Part shown: positions 18,068 through 26,615 of the stretch, piece by piece
Numbering within the stretch: the stretch's first letter is position 1
Layout of the letters: each line of letters starts with the position of its first letter
Made by a program: the position numbers and the translations under genes
NCBI RefSeq assembly: GCF_020084865.1
Contig: NZ_CP071953.1
Coordinates: forward strand, 2,170,001-2,234,000
Source: Candidatus Kaistella beijingensis
GTDB lineage: Bacteria > Bacteroidota > Bacteroidia > Flavobacteriales > Weeksellaceae
Direction: 5' to 3'
DNA length: 64,000 nt
The notes under the pieces: generated by a model
Database searches by the model: none
What the model was told of the DNA's origin: nothing
What the model saw: the letters and a program-made list of their open reading frames with translations, nothing else

Positions 18068-18798
18068 TATTTATTATAAAACCAATTTTTATTTACAAAA
18101 ATCGTGTTGATATAGGTGTCTGCATATACTTCGTAACCTCTTGTTTCCATGTAATCCTTGATTGAGGAATCCTTCGGTCGGATATGATTTTCGCTATAGG
18201 TGCAGGTTTCGACACAAATTGCGGGAATCGGATATTTCTCAAAATCAAGGGTCTTCAACACCATAAGATCCAAACCTTCAATATCCACCGAAAGAAAATG
18301 GGGATAGGTTTCAAAATTATCCTCAATGATCTTGTTGATGGTAATCAAAGGCACTTTAACAACTCTTTCTATCTTGTAATTACCCTGTCCTTCACGGAAC
18401 TGTGCTTCTTCTTTATCAAATGTGCTAATTGCGGGCTCATTGAACACATAAAAATCTGCTTCGCCGTTTTCGGGAGCAACACCTGCATTGATGACCTTGT
18501 CTCTGGAACGAATTTTTTTGATGTTTTCAATCAGCGAGGCATCCGCTTCTACACAAACTCCAGTGGAACCGCGCTTATAAAAAGCATAAGTGTTGTTTCC
18601 GAAGTTGGGTATATTTGTTCCTAAATCTAAATATTTTATATTTCTGATTCCATAGTCCGAAAACAGAAAATTCACGACCGCATCTTCTCCTGCTTGCGAA
18701 TAAGAGTTTTGCTTCGATCTTTCCAAAACAGTAATCTGTAATTGGGGATATATACTGTAAAGTATCTTTCCAACGAAATCTTTAATCTTACGTTTCAT
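18067..18798 (-). CDS. FkbM-family methyltransferase
   Basis: A 243-residue SAM-dependent methyltransferase. The AdoMet site is at about residues 50-65 (NIKYLDLGTNIPNFGNNTYA). CVEADASLIENIKKI follows as the ribose-binding strand, and HFLSVDIEGLDLMVLKTLDF near 165 is the FkbM domain signature. FkbM enzymes O-methylate sugars or polyketides. Together with the second FkbM gene in this cluster it predicts an O-methylated polysaccharide. It lies 3 bp after the C-methyltransferase gene. Confidence 0.85.
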   Translation of the reverse strand: MKRKIKDFVGKILYSIYPQLQITVLERSKQNSYSQAGEDAVVNFLFSDYGIRNIKYLDLGTNIPNFGNNTYAFYKRGSTGVCVEADASLIENIKKIRSRDKVINAGVAPENGEADFYVFNEPAISTFDKEEAQFREGQGNYKIERVVKVPLITINKIIEDNFETYPHFLSVDIEGLDLMVLKTLDFEKYPIPAICVETCTYSENHIRPKDSSIKDYMETRGYEVYADTYINTIFVNKNWFYNK

Positions 18799-18801
18799 AA
18801 G

Positions 18802-20031
18802 TTAGATGATTTCAATTTCAGGTAACGGGAAAATAAATTTGCCTCCGTTTTTGCGAAACTCCTTCTCGCGTTCCAAAATACTGTGGCGGAAATGCCATGG
18901 AAGCACCAGAAAATAGTCTGGGTTCATTTCCTTGGCGTCTTTTTCAGAAATAATCGGAATATGTGTTGCAGGAGTGAGGCTGCCAAACTTTTGTTCATTT
19001 ACTTCTGCAATGCAGGTAATTTGTTCTGGGGTAAAATCGCAATACTGCAGCAGAACGTTCCCTTTTGTTGAAGCACCATATCCAAAAACTTTTTTCCCGT
19101 CGGCAACTAATGCGTTGATCAAAGAAACCAGTTGCTCTTTGTGGTTTTTCATTCGCTCCGCAAAGGCGAGATAAGGTTCAACAGTATCAAGTTTCATGTT
19201 TTTTTCCTGTTGCAGCATCCAGTTGATTACAGCGGAATTTGGAGTATATGATGATTCCTTTTTTGCTGCCGTAATTGCAAAACTTCCACCGTTGATGTCA
19301 TTGGTCTGCACGTCAACGATCTTCATTTCGTTATTTTCAAGTAGATTTTTTACCACTTTCAGGGAATAAAATTCTAAGTGTTCGTGGCAAAGTGTGTCGT
19401 ACGAATTTGCACGCAACATCGACGGCATGTAGCTTTGCTCAAAATGCCAAATTCCTTCATCATCCAAAACCTCATGAATGTCTTTCACGAATGCATTCGG
19501 ATCCTCCAAATCGTAGAACATGGCGATCGAGGTAATGATTTTCGCTTTTTTTTCACCGAATTCGTTTTTAAAGGCTTCAGCAGTAAAGAAATCTGGAATT
19601 AAGCGAATGTTTTCTGGATAGTATTCGATAAACTTTTTCCCCGTTGGATCAATTCCCACTTTCTCGCAATCGGTTTCATAAGCTTTCAAGGAAGTTGCGT
19701 CGTTACTGCCGATATCAATAACCAAATCTTCAGTTTTTAATTGAGCCAAAGTTTCCAGTGTCTTAATTTTTTGGGTTAGGTGATTTACCATGAACGCGTT
19801 AAGACCTGATCTATAGCCGTAATTATCACCATACATTTCATCCAGACTGTAGCTTTGTTCTAACTGAAGCAGCCCGCAATCAGAACACCAAACCATATCA
19901 ACCGGACCTGTGGTTATTTTTTCTTCTTTAGTTTTTGGAAAAACACCAGTTAGTTGCTGTTCGCCTAAAGACAGGGTATGTTGTAAGTTATTGCTTTTGC
20001 AAATACGGCACTGTGTAATTTTATTGTACAT
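18802..20031 (-). CDS. NDP-sugar C-methyltransferase (NovU/TylC3-like)
   Basis: A 409-residue three-part methyltransferase. The N-terminal zinc-binding domain has paired cysteines (CRIC at 8-11 and CSDC at 49-52). The AdoMet domain contains DLVIDIGSNDATSLKAYE near 102, and the C-terminal domain has FGYGASTKGNVLLQYC near 300. HEHLEFYSL near 215 is the conserved catalytic histidine block. Relatives such as NovU and TylC3 put a methyl group on carbon of 4-keto-6-deoxy sugar nucleotides. With gmd in the cluster, a GDP-linked branched-chain 6-deoxyhexose is a reasonable product (inference). Confidence 0.85.
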   Translation of the reverse strand: MYNKITQCRICKSNNLQHTLSLGEQQLTGVFPKTKEEKITTGPVDMVWCSDCGLLQLEQSYSLDEMYGDNYGYRSGLNAFMVNHLTQKIKTLETLAQLKTEDLVIDIGSNDATSLKAYETDCEKVGIDPTGKKFIEYYPENIRLIPDFFTAEAFKNEFGEKKAKIITSIAMFYDLEDPNAFVKDIHEVLDDEGIWHFEQSYMPSMLRANSYDTLCHEHLEFYSLKVVKNLLENNEMKIVDVQTNDINGGSFAITAAKKESSYTPNSAVINWMLQQEKNMKLDTVEPYLAFAERMKNHKEQLVSLINALVADGKKVFGYGASTKGNVLLQYCDFTPEQITCIAEVNEQKFGSLTPATHIPIISEKDAKEMNPDYFLVLPWHFRHSILEREKEFRKNGGKFIFPLPEIEII

Positions 20032-20819
20032 TATTTAGGTAATATTAAATAGTTTTGACCCATTGAAACTTTTGAGAATTTGTAGCCAATTTCGTTTACA
20101 AAATCAACATAATCTTGGAAGCATAAATTTAGATCGTCTTCAAAAGAATATTCGTACTCAAAAATGATAGGCATCTTATATTTTTTTATTGTTTGAACGG
20201 CTCCTTTAAGTGCAAATAAATCACCTCCCTGCACATCAATTTTCATAAAACTCACTGGCTTTTCAAATTCGATATCATCAATTTTTATGGTTTTTACTGG
20301 TCGTCCTTTACCATTTACATAGTCGATCCCATAGGAACCATAAGTTCCAAATTTCTCAAAATCCTGAACGGGAAAATATAGGGTTTCATTGCTTTTGTCG
20401 TGAACCGCTCCAAATACTGCTTTAACTTTTGCGGAATTCTCAGCAACGTTCTTTTCAAGAATATCAAAGACAAAATCATCGGCTTCGAATGCATAAACAT
20501 ATCCCTCATTTCCTACAAACTGCGACATAAGAATCGCCATCTGTCCAAAGTTAGAGCCAACATCCAAAACAATAGTGTTAGATTTGATGTATTTTTTCGC
20601 AATTTCTAAAATAGGTTCATCAAAAATTTTATCTTGTTTTATGGCGATTGCAATAACATCTTGATGAGCGTGCGTCGGTAAAAAATATTTCCCAGTTTTT
20701 GTTTCAAATAAAGAGAGGGCATTACTTTTAAATGATTTCTTTAACGAAGTGTTTTTATCAAACTTTGAAATTTTATATCCCAAACTGTTAACGATTTTTT
20801 GTAGACCTTCTTTAATCAT
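20031..20819 (-). CDS. FkbM-family methyltransferase
   Basis: A 262-residue protein with a basic N-terminal 90 residues of unclear role, then an FkbM methyltransferase domain. TIVLDVGSNFGQMAILMSQF near 95 is the AdoMet loop, VYAFEADDFVFDILEKNV follows it, and PVSFMKIDVQGGDLFALKGA near 200 is the family signature. It overlaps the C-methyltransferase gene by one base. It most likely O-methylates a sugar residue of the exported chain, perhaps as the end cap read by the Wzt C-terminal domain (inference). Confidence 0.84.
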   Translation of the reverse strand: MIKEGLQKIVNSLGYKISKFDKNTSLKKSFKSNALSLFETKTGKYFLPTHAHQDVIAIAIKQDKIFDEPILEIAKKYIKSNTIVLDVGSNFGQMAILMSQFVGNEGYVYAFEADDFVFDILEKNVAENSAKVKAVFGAVHDKSNETLYFPVQDFEKFGTYGSYGIDYVNGKGRPVKTIKIDDIEFEKPVSFMKIDVQGGDLFALKGAVQTIKKYKMPIIFEYEYSFEDDLNLCFQDYVDFVNEIGYKFSKVSMGQNYLILPK

Positions 20820-20892
20820 GATGTTTTAAGTATTATTAGTTTATAAATGTAAGAGTAAGGTGATTTGATTTTTTTAATTGTTTTAAATAAAT

Positions 20893-21741
20893 CTAAACTG
20901 TATCCATAAAACTTTTTTCCACTTTATTGAAAATAAGTATTCCTAAAGCAAGTATGAAAAAAATAATTGCAGAACTCACAATCAACATCAAGGGTGAAAA
21001 GTCTCCGGATCCCATCCAACCGTATTTGAAACATTCAAAAATTCCCGATAAAGGGTTATAAAAAGCAAGCTTCTTCCAAATTCCCGATAAAACAGAAAGC
21101 GGATAAACCACCGGTGTTGCATACATATACAAACTCACCCCGAATGTTAAAAGCATCTGTAAGTCACGGTATTTTGTCGTCATCGCCGAGAAAATCATTC
21201 CTGCGCCTAATGCAAAAGCAGCCATTAGAATAATTAAAAACGGCGTGGCCAAAATCCAAATATTTGGCTGTATTTCTCCCTTAAAAAGGTAGAAAAAGAA
21301 AACCAGAAGAAAAAGAAGGAACTGCACGCCGAAACGCATCAAATTTGAAATTACCACCGTTAAAGGCATCACCAAACGTGGGAAATACACCTTGCCAAAA
21401 ATTCCTGCATTGGATGTAAAAACATTAGATGCTCCGGTTAAACAGCTCGCAAAATAATTCCACAACGTTACTCCGGAAAGATAGAATAGAACTTTCGGAA
21501 CGCCGTCCGTAGAAAGTCCTGCGATATTTCCGAAAATTACGAGGTAAACAATCGTAGTTAAAATGGGGTTGATGAAAAACCAAACGGGACCAAGAACAGT
21601 CTGCTTAAAACTGGAGACAAAATCGCGCTTCACAAACATAAACACCAAATCTTTGTAACGCCAAACTTCACCAAGTTTTAGGTCGAAAAGAGAGTGCTTG
21701 GATTCGATGGTTTCTGTCCACTGCTGTTGAGGTTCGGTCAT
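20893..21741 (-). CDS. wzm: Polysaccharide ABC exporter permease
   Basis: A 282-residue ABC-2-type membrane subunit. A cytoplasmic N-terminus (TIESKHSLFDLKLGEVWRYK) leads to six hydrophobic segments beginning near residue 35. VKRDFVSSFKQTVLGPVWFF is the conserved coupling and first-helix region of O-antigen and teichoic acid exporters. It pairs with the Wzt ATPase in the same cluster to move the finished undecaprenyl-linked polysaccharide to the periplasm. This means the chain is built entirely on the cytoplasmic side rather than by a Wzx/Wzy route. Confidence 0.93.
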   Translation of the reverse strand: MTEPQQQWTETIESKHSLFDLKLGEVWRYKDLVFMFVKRDFVSSFKQTVLGPVWFFINPILTTIVYLVIFGNIAGLSTDGVPKVLFYLSGVTLWNYFASCLTGASNVFTSNAGIFGKVYFPRLVMPLTVVISNLMRFGVQFLLFLLVFFFYLFKGEIQPNIWILATPFLIILMAAFALGAGMIFSAMTTKYRDLQMLLTFGVSLYMYATPVVYPLSVLSGIWKKLAFYNPLSGIFECFKYGWMGSGDFSPLMLIVSSAIIFFILALGILIFNKVEKSFMDTV

Positions 21742-21785
21742 TTGTATGTGTAAATTTTCAGCAAAAATAAGGTAAATTAATCAAT

Positions 21786-22754
21786 CTATGAAAATTGTAC
21801 TCTCGCTAAAAGCAGAGAAGTGATAAATAATGGGACGTAAAGTCGAATTTCGTACAAAATTCCAGTGTAAATACACATAAAAATATAGGGGAGCGCAAAA
21901 AGATGAAACATCAAAATATTTTTTTTCGAAGTTCGGTCTTTAGCCAAAATGAGGGTGAAGAGAAAAAATACCAACCAGAACAAAATTCCCAGAATGTTTT
22001 TTGGCTGCGTAAGGTTTTGAATAAAGAGATTTCCGTCGTTGGTTGAAAAACTTTCAGTAAAAAATCGCATTCCCAGATAAACCGCTATAAAGGTAATGCC
22101 TAAAACCGCAACCGGTAAAATTGCTTCCTTTTTTAAACCAAATTTTCCATACAGCAAAGTGGCCGCCAAAGAAATTGAAAGTGCGGAAGACTCCCTGTTT
22201 AAAGTTGAAATCACGATGATCAAACTAAGCAAAATCAAGCTTCTGGTGGAATGAGTTCCGACATATTGAATTAAAACATAAAAAAACAGCAACAAGAAGA
22301 AATAACTGGAAACGTCGTAAGGAACTATCACAAATTGCGTGAAGCCAACCACAAAAATTCCTGCCGCTGTCATCAACAACTTCTCTGAACTGGTGGCGAC
22401 AAAATTTTTCGTTTCGGTGATTAAAACCATTAAAGTGGAACTTAAAATCAGAAAAAGGGTATTTAAAATGTAAAAAGAGATAAACATTTTCGGTTCAGAG
22501 TCTTTGTCGAAAAATTTTAACTTAAAGATTTGATAATCAATATTTAAATTTGAAATAAAATCATAAATCCATACTAGAAAATAACCACTTAAAATCCGGT
22601 ACTTATAAATTCCCGAATGAAACTGCTCCTGAAAATCTTCATCATTCAGGATTTTTGAGGAATAAATATTCCCAAAAGCAAAATACACGAAACTACTGAT
22701 GACAAAAGCCAAAAGTGCTACGAAAATCAGTTTGGAAAATAAATTTAAGTTCAA
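21786..22754 (-). CDS. Multi-spanning membrane protein of unknown function
   Basis: A 322-residue integral membrane protein with eight to ten hydrophobic segments, beginning MNLNLFSKLIFVALLAFVIS. I recognise no family motif. It resembles EpsG-like or hydrophobic polysaccharide-cluster proteins in layout only. The start codon is TTG at 22754: no ATG is available, and an in-frame TAG lies four codons upstream. It is 20 bp downstream of the UDP-sugar dehydrogenase gene and 44 bp upstream of wzm, so it belongs to the cluster. A role as a lipid-linked sugar transferase or flippase is possible but unsupported. Confidence 0.65.
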   Translation of the reverse strand: MNLNLFSKLIFVALLAFVISSFVYFAFGNIYSSKILNDEDFQEQFHSGIYKYRILSGYFLVWIYDFISNLNIDYQIFKLKFFDKDSEPKMFISFYILNTLFLILSSTLMVLITETKNFVATSSEKLLMTAAGIFVVGFTQFVIVPYDVSSYFFLLLFFYVLIQYVGTHSTRSLILLSLIIVISTLNRESSALSISLAATLLYGKFGLKKEAILPVAVLGITFIAVYLGMRFFTESFSTNDGNLFIQNLTQPKNILGILFWLVFFLFTLILAKDRTSKKNILMFHLFALPYIFMCIYTGILYEIRLYVPLFITSLLLARVQFS

Positions 22755-22774
22755 GGTAATTAACTAAAAAAGGA

Positions 22775-24085
22775 TTATTTCACCGTTTTTCTTCCTATCG
22801 ATTTGTAATAAAATCCTGAATTCTCCACCTGTTCCAAAGCAAACATATTTCGTCCGTCGAAAATGGCTTTGTTGTTCATTTTTGCAGCCATTATCTTGAA
22901 ATTAGGATTTTTAAATTCGCTCCATTCCGTTGCAATTAAAAGGCAGTCAGCGTTTTCAAGAGCGGAATACATGTCTTTAGCATAAGAAATTTTATCACCA
23001 AGAATTCTACGAACATTTTCTTCTGCAATGGAATCATACGCAGTAATTTCTGCGCCTTTTTCCAATAAAATTTTAATATTGTCTAAAGACGAAGCTTCCC
23101 GAATATCATCGGTATTCGCTTTGAAAGCAAGTCCCCACAAAGCGATTTTTTTACCTTGAAGATTTCCGCCAAAATACTTTTCGATTTCCGAAACAAGAAT
23201 CACTTTTTGGTTTTGGTTCACATTTTCAGTCGCTTCAAGAATCTGAAAATCAAAGCCTGATTGTTTACCAGATTTAATTAATGCTTTCACGTCTTTCGGG
23301 AAACAGCTTCCGCCATAACCAATTCCAGGAAAAAGAAAACGATGACCAATTCTGTCGTCACTTCCCATTCCGAGGCGAACTTTGTCCACATCTGCACCCA
23401 CTTTTTCGCAATAATTTGCGATTTCGTTCATGAACGTAATTTTCACGGCAAGGAAGGAGTTTGCAGCATATTTGGTCAACTCCGAAGATTTTTCATCCAT
23501 GAAAATAATCGGGACACCCGTATTGGTAAACGGTTGATAAATCTGAGACATGATTTCACGCGCTTTTTCAGATTCTGTTCCCACCACAACTCTTGCTGGA
23601 TTCATAGAATCTTCCACGGCAAAACCTTCGCGCAGAAATTCAGGATTAGAAACTACGTCGAAAGGAATTTGTGTTTTTGAAGAAATGGTCTCACGAACTT
23701 TATCTGCAGTTCCAACAGGAACGGTGGATTTGTTTACTACCACTTTGTAATCCGTCATCATTTCGCCAATATCATTGGCAACTTTCAAAACGTAGGATAA
23801 ATCGGCAGAACCGTCTTCTCCGGGTGGAGTTGGTAATGCCAAGTAAATGACTTCGCTTTTATCTAAAGCCTCCTTTAAATCGGTGGTAAAAAATAAGCGC
23901 TGCGCCTGAATATTTCGGAGAAACATTTCTTCAAGACCTGGTTCGTAAATAGGGACGATGCCGTTTTTCATGGCTTCCACTTTCTTTGCATCGATATCAA
24001 CGCAATAAACGTTGTTTCCCAACTCCGCCAAAGTTGTTCCTGTAACCAAACCTACGTAACCTGTTCCGACAATAGTGATATTCAA
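22775..24085 (-). CDS. ugd: UDP-glucose 6-dehydrogenase
   Basis: A 436-residue NAD-dependent dehydrogenase that oxidises UDP-glucose to UDP-glucuronate. The Rossmann motif is at the very N-terminus (MNITIVGTGYVGLVTGTTLA). TSTVPVGTAD-like NKSTVPVGTADKV is near 118, and the catalytic cysteine block GIGYGGSCFPKDVKAL near 253. GDP-mannose 6-dehydrogenase is the main alternative. The start codon is TTG at 24085, fixed by the family N-terminus. It is the first gene of the minus-strand cluster, with a TATCTTTG box just upstream, so it probably leads the operon. Confidence 0.92.
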   Translation of the reverse strand: MNITIVGTGYVGLVTGTTLAELGNNVYCVDIDAKKVEAMKNGIVPIYEPGLEEMFLRNIQAQRLFFTTDLKEALDKSEVIYLALPTPPGEDGSADLSYVLKVANDIGEMMTDYKVVVNKSTVPVGTADKVRETISSKTQIPFDVVSNPEFLREGFAVEDSMNPARVVVGTESEKAREIMSQIYQPFTNTGVPIIFMDEKSSELTKYAANSFLAVKITFMNEIANYCEKVGADVDKVRLGMGSDDRIGHRFLFPGIGYGGSCFPKDVKALIKSGKQSGFDFQILEATENVNQNQKVILVSEIEKYFGGNLQGKKIALWGLAFKANTDDIREASSLDNIKILLEKGAEITAYDSIAEENVRRILGDKISYAKDMYSALENADCLLIATEWSEFKNPNFKIMAAKMNNKAIFDGRNMFALEQVENSGFYYKSIGRKTVK

Positions 24086-24113
24086 AATTTGGGTTTTTTA
24101 AAAAAATATTTTG

Positions 24114-24121
24114 CAAAGATA
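24114..24121 (-). promoter_or_regulatory. -7 box of the polysaccharide operon
   Basis: On the minus strand TATCTTTG (24114-24121) lies 28 bp upstream of the ugd TTG start. It matches TAnnTTTG; no good -33 box was seen. It is the natural promoter for the whole minus-strand cluster. Confidence 0.5.
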
Positions 24122-24262
24122 ATTATAAAATGTGGAAATTTTTCTAGTTACGAGTTGCCTGATTCCAGGGTTAAATTTTCAGTTAATGAGTTTTTGTTTT
24201 TTAAGTTTTAAGGTACAATTTTAATATCTTACATCCAGCTTCTATCACCCAGCTCAAAACAA

Positions 24263-24293
24263 TTTGCATTTTCCCAAGTTTTTTGTATCTTTG
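24263..24293 (+). promoter_or_regulatory. rimP-nusA-infB promoter
   Basis: TTTG (24263-24266), 19 bp, then TATCTTTG (24286-24293) is a textbook flavobacterial promoter. Transcription should start near 24300, giving a leader of about 150 nt that contains a terminator-like hairpin. Confidence 0.7.
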
Positions 24294-24318
24294 CACTCGG
24301 ATTTACGGAATAAAAATG

Positions 24319-24346
24319 AAAAGGCCTTCGGAAGAAAGCCTTTTTT
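24319..24346 (+). terminator. Terminator-like hairpin in the rimP leader (possible attenuator)
   Basis: AAAAGGC (24319-24325) pairs with GCCTTTT (24338-24344), with an inner CTTCGGAAG hairpin, and runs into Ts. It starts about 20 nt after the predicted transcription start and lies well before rimP, so it would stop most transcripts unless read-through is controlled. Confidence 0.6.
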
Positions 24347-24360
24347 CGTAGAAGAAATTC

Positions 24361-24396
24361 CCCTGTCATTACGAGGTACGAAGCAATCTAGGGGCG
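24361..24396. repeat. REP-like intergenic repeat in the rimP leader
   Basis: TGTCATTACGAGGTACGAAG followed by CAATCT, enclosed by CCCCT and AGGGG, resembles the widespread short palindromic repeat family with the core GTCATTRCGAGCGAAGCGAA. It lies between the leader hairpin and the rimP start. The rest of the 24086-24451 gap holds the two divergent promoters and a degenerate CATCCAGC repeat near 24232. Confidence 0.5.
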
Positions 24397-24451
24397 AAAT
24401 TTCCGAAAGAAAATTTTGACGGGGTGGTTTCTAGAATCAATCACAATCAAC

Positions 24452-24919
24452 ATGGAATTCAGAAAAAAAATAGAAGAACTTTTAAACAACTTTCTCGAAG
24501 AAAGAAAAGACCTGTTTCTCATCGACCTGAAATTTTCAGCAGGGGATGATATTACGGTAATTCTTGATGGGGACAACGGAGTTTCGCTTCAGGATTGTTT
24601 GGATGCAAGTCGTGCGATTGAGTTCAATATGGACCGTGAAGATCACGATTTTTCTTTACAGGTGATGAGCGCAGGTTTAAGCGAACCTTTAAGTTCAGAA
24701 AGACAATTTAGAAAAAACATCGGTCGAGATTTGGATATCTTAATGAACGATTCCACAAAAATTGAAGGCGAGTTGGCAAAAGTGGATGACGAAAAAATCA
24801 CTTTAATTCTCCGATACCGAAAACCAAAAGAAGTAGGAAAAGGAAAAGTAGATGTAGAAGAAGAAAAGGAAATCCCTTATTCAGAAATAAAAAAAGCATT
24901 AGTAGCAATAAAGTTTTGA
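24452..24919 (+). CDS. rimP: Ribosome maturation factor RimP
   Basis: A 155-residue assembly factor for the 30S ribosomal subunit. The N-terminal alpha/beta domain (EELLNNFLEERKDLFLIDLK) carries SLQDCLDASRAIEFNMDRE, the RimP signature in which the cysteine replaces the usual small residue. It is followed by LQVMSAGLSEPLSSERQFRK and a C-terminal SH3-like barrel ending at 155. ATG at 24452 gives the family N-terminus; the open frame upstream has no support. It heads the rimP-nusA-infB cluster conserved across bacteria. Confidence 0.93.
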   Translation: MEFRKKIEELLNNFLEERKDLFLIDLKFSAGDDITVILDGDNGVSLQDCLDASRAIEFNMDREDHDFSLQVMSAGLSEPLSSERQFRKNIGRDLDILMNDSTKIEGELAKVDDEKITLILRYRKPKEVGKGKVDVEEEKEIPYSEIKKALVAIKF

Positions 24920-25126
24920 TGCGGGATGATGGATGCTGGATGACTATTAGGAAGCAGTTTCAAGCATCTCAAACCTTATCAAGATTATAGAAATTTAGAA
25001 AAAGAATTATTAATCATTTTAGAAAAAACTGGAAGACGGAGAATAGAAGGTAAATACGGCAAGTGTTGTCACCCCGCATCCATCACCCAACATCCAGCAA
25101 AATATTTAAACAAACATATTTATATA
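24920..25126. repeat. rimP-nusA spacer with inverted GGATG-rich repeats
   Basis: The 207-bp spacer begins with GATGCGGGATGATGGATGCT and ends with an inverse copy, CGCATCCATCACCCAACATC, near 25076-25095. A related CATCCAGC...ATCACCC sequence occurs upstream of the operon at 24232-24252. The copies are imperfect. The region between them is AT-rich and has no convincing gene. Confidence 0.5.
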
Positions 25127-26374
25127 ATGGACGGTTTAGCATTGATTGAAGCATTTGGCGATTTCAAAGAAGACAAAAACATCAGCAAAATCGATTTGAT
25201 GGCGATTATCGAGGATTCATTGAAGACTTTGTTGAGAAAAAGATTCGATTCTGATGATCATTTTGACGTGATTGTAAACCCTGATAAAGGTGACTTTCAA
25301 ATATTTTTGAACAAAACCATCGTGGAAGACGAGATGTCTGAAGACGACGATTTAGAAATTGAAATTTCCGAGGCGAAGAAAATTGACCCAACTTTTGAGG
25401 TGGGAGAGGATTTCACCGTGGAAATTCCAATCGAGCAATTGGGAAGAAGAAGTATTTTGACGTTGAAGCAAATTTTGGCGACCAAACTTCAGGAGCACAA
25501 TAACGCAGTTCTTTACGATCAATTCCGTGACAGAATCGGGGAAATTGTAACGGGAGAGGTTCACCACATTCGTCACAAACACGTGATTTTGTTGGATGAT
25601 GAAGACAATGAATTCATCTTGCCGAAAGAAAATCAAATTCCTTCCGACTTCTTTAAAAAAGGAGAAAATATTCGTGCAATAGTAGAAAGTGTTGATTTTA
25701 AAGGTGCAAAACCACAAATCATCGTTTCAAGAACGGCTCCAAAATTCTTGGAAAAACTTCTTGAACTTGAAATTCCTGAAATCCAGGACGGAACGATTAT
25801 TCTTAAAAAAGTAGTAAGAATTCCTGGTGAAAAAGCGAAAATCGCAGTGGATGCTTATGACGACAGAATCGATCCTGTTGGAGCTTGTGTTGGAGTGAAA
25901 GGATCTAGAATTCATGGCGTTGTGCGTGAGTTGAAGAATGAAAATATTGACGTGATTCAGTGGTCGAAAAACCCTGAAATTATGGTGAAAAGAGCTTTAG
26001 GAAACATCACCATCAACAAAATCGAAATCAATCCTGAAACCGAGTATGCATTGGTTTACACGCCGGTGGAAGAAATTTCCAGAGTAATCGGAAAACAGGG
26101 ACAAAACATTCGTCTTGCTTCTTGGTTAAGCGGTTACGAAATCGATGTTTACAGAGAAACAAGCGAAGATGATGACGTAGAATTGAAAGAATTTGCCGGA
26201 ACTGAAGAAGGCGATATCGAACAGTGGATCATCGATGAATTCCAAAAAGTGGGATTGAATACGGCGAGAAGTATTCTCGATAAAGACACCGACGCACTTT
26301 TGAAAATGGTAGATTTGGAAGAAGAAACCATCGAAGAAGTGAAACAGATTTTGAAGGAGGAATTAGAGGGGTAA
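25127..26374 (+). CDS. nusA: Transcription termination/antitermination factor NusA
   Basis: A 415-residue RNA polymerase accessory factor. An N-terminal domain (about 1-130) is followed by an S1 domain (GEIVTGEVHHIRHKHVILLD near 140) and two KH domains. KH1 contains GACVGVKGSRIHGVV near 250 and KH2 VIGKQGQNIRLASWLSGYEI near 320. The C-terminal acidic repeats of E. coli NusA are absent, as is normal for the phylum. A helix-hairpin-like end (NTARSILDKDTDALLKMVDL) closes the protein. The gene is part of the rimP-nusA-infB cluster. Confidence 0.96.
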   Translation: MDGLALIEAFGDFKEDKNISKIDLMAIIEDSLKTLLRKRFDSDDHFDVIVNPDKGDFQIFLNKTIVEDEMSEDDDLEIEISEAKKIDPTFEVGEDFTVEIPIEQLGRRSILTLKQILATKLQEHNNAVLYDQFRDRIGEIVTGEVHHIRHKHVILLDDEDNEFILPKENQIPSDFFKKGENIRAIVESVDFKGAKPQIIVSRTAPKFLEKLLELEIPEIQDGTIILKKVVRIPGEKAKIAVDAYDDRIDPVGACVGVKGSRIHGVVRELKNENIDVIQWSKNPEIMVKRALGNITINKIEINPETEYALVYTPVEEISRVIGKQGQNIRLASWLSGYEIDVYRETSEDDDVELKEFAGTEEGDIEQWIIDEFQKVGLNTARSILDKDTDALLKMVDLEEETIEEVKQILKEELEG

Positions 26375-26615
26375 TTTATTCTCGCTGATTAAGCAGATGA
26401 CGCAGATTTTGATTTTAATAAAGTAGAATGTAAAGTAATTAATAATGCAGCGTAATCAGCAAAACCTGCAAGAGAACATCAAAATATTTTGTTTAGAATC
26501 AAACAAAATGGAAGTTAGAATGATTTTAAATTATCCTTAAAACTTCAAAAACAAAGCTGTAAAGTTAAAATAGGTTAACTTTGCCAAAAATTTTTTAAAA
26601 AAGTATAAAATATAC
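26375..26615. repeat. nusA-infB spacer with a CGCAGAT-type repeat and an infB promoter
   Basis: The spacer opens with ATTCTCGCTGATTAAGCAGA and TGACGCAGATTTT, and has a degenerate inverse near 26443 (ATGCAGCGTAATCAGC). Similar words recur in the mobile element at 59612-59800. TAACTTTG (26576-26583), 32 bp before the infB ATG, is a likely -7 box giving infB its own promoter. Confidence 0.5.

Noticed and set aside
24950..25126. N-terminal extension of NusA through an open frame upstream
   Set aside because: The frame is open by chance through a repeat region, has no suitable start codon, and MDGLALIEAFGDFKEDK is the family start.
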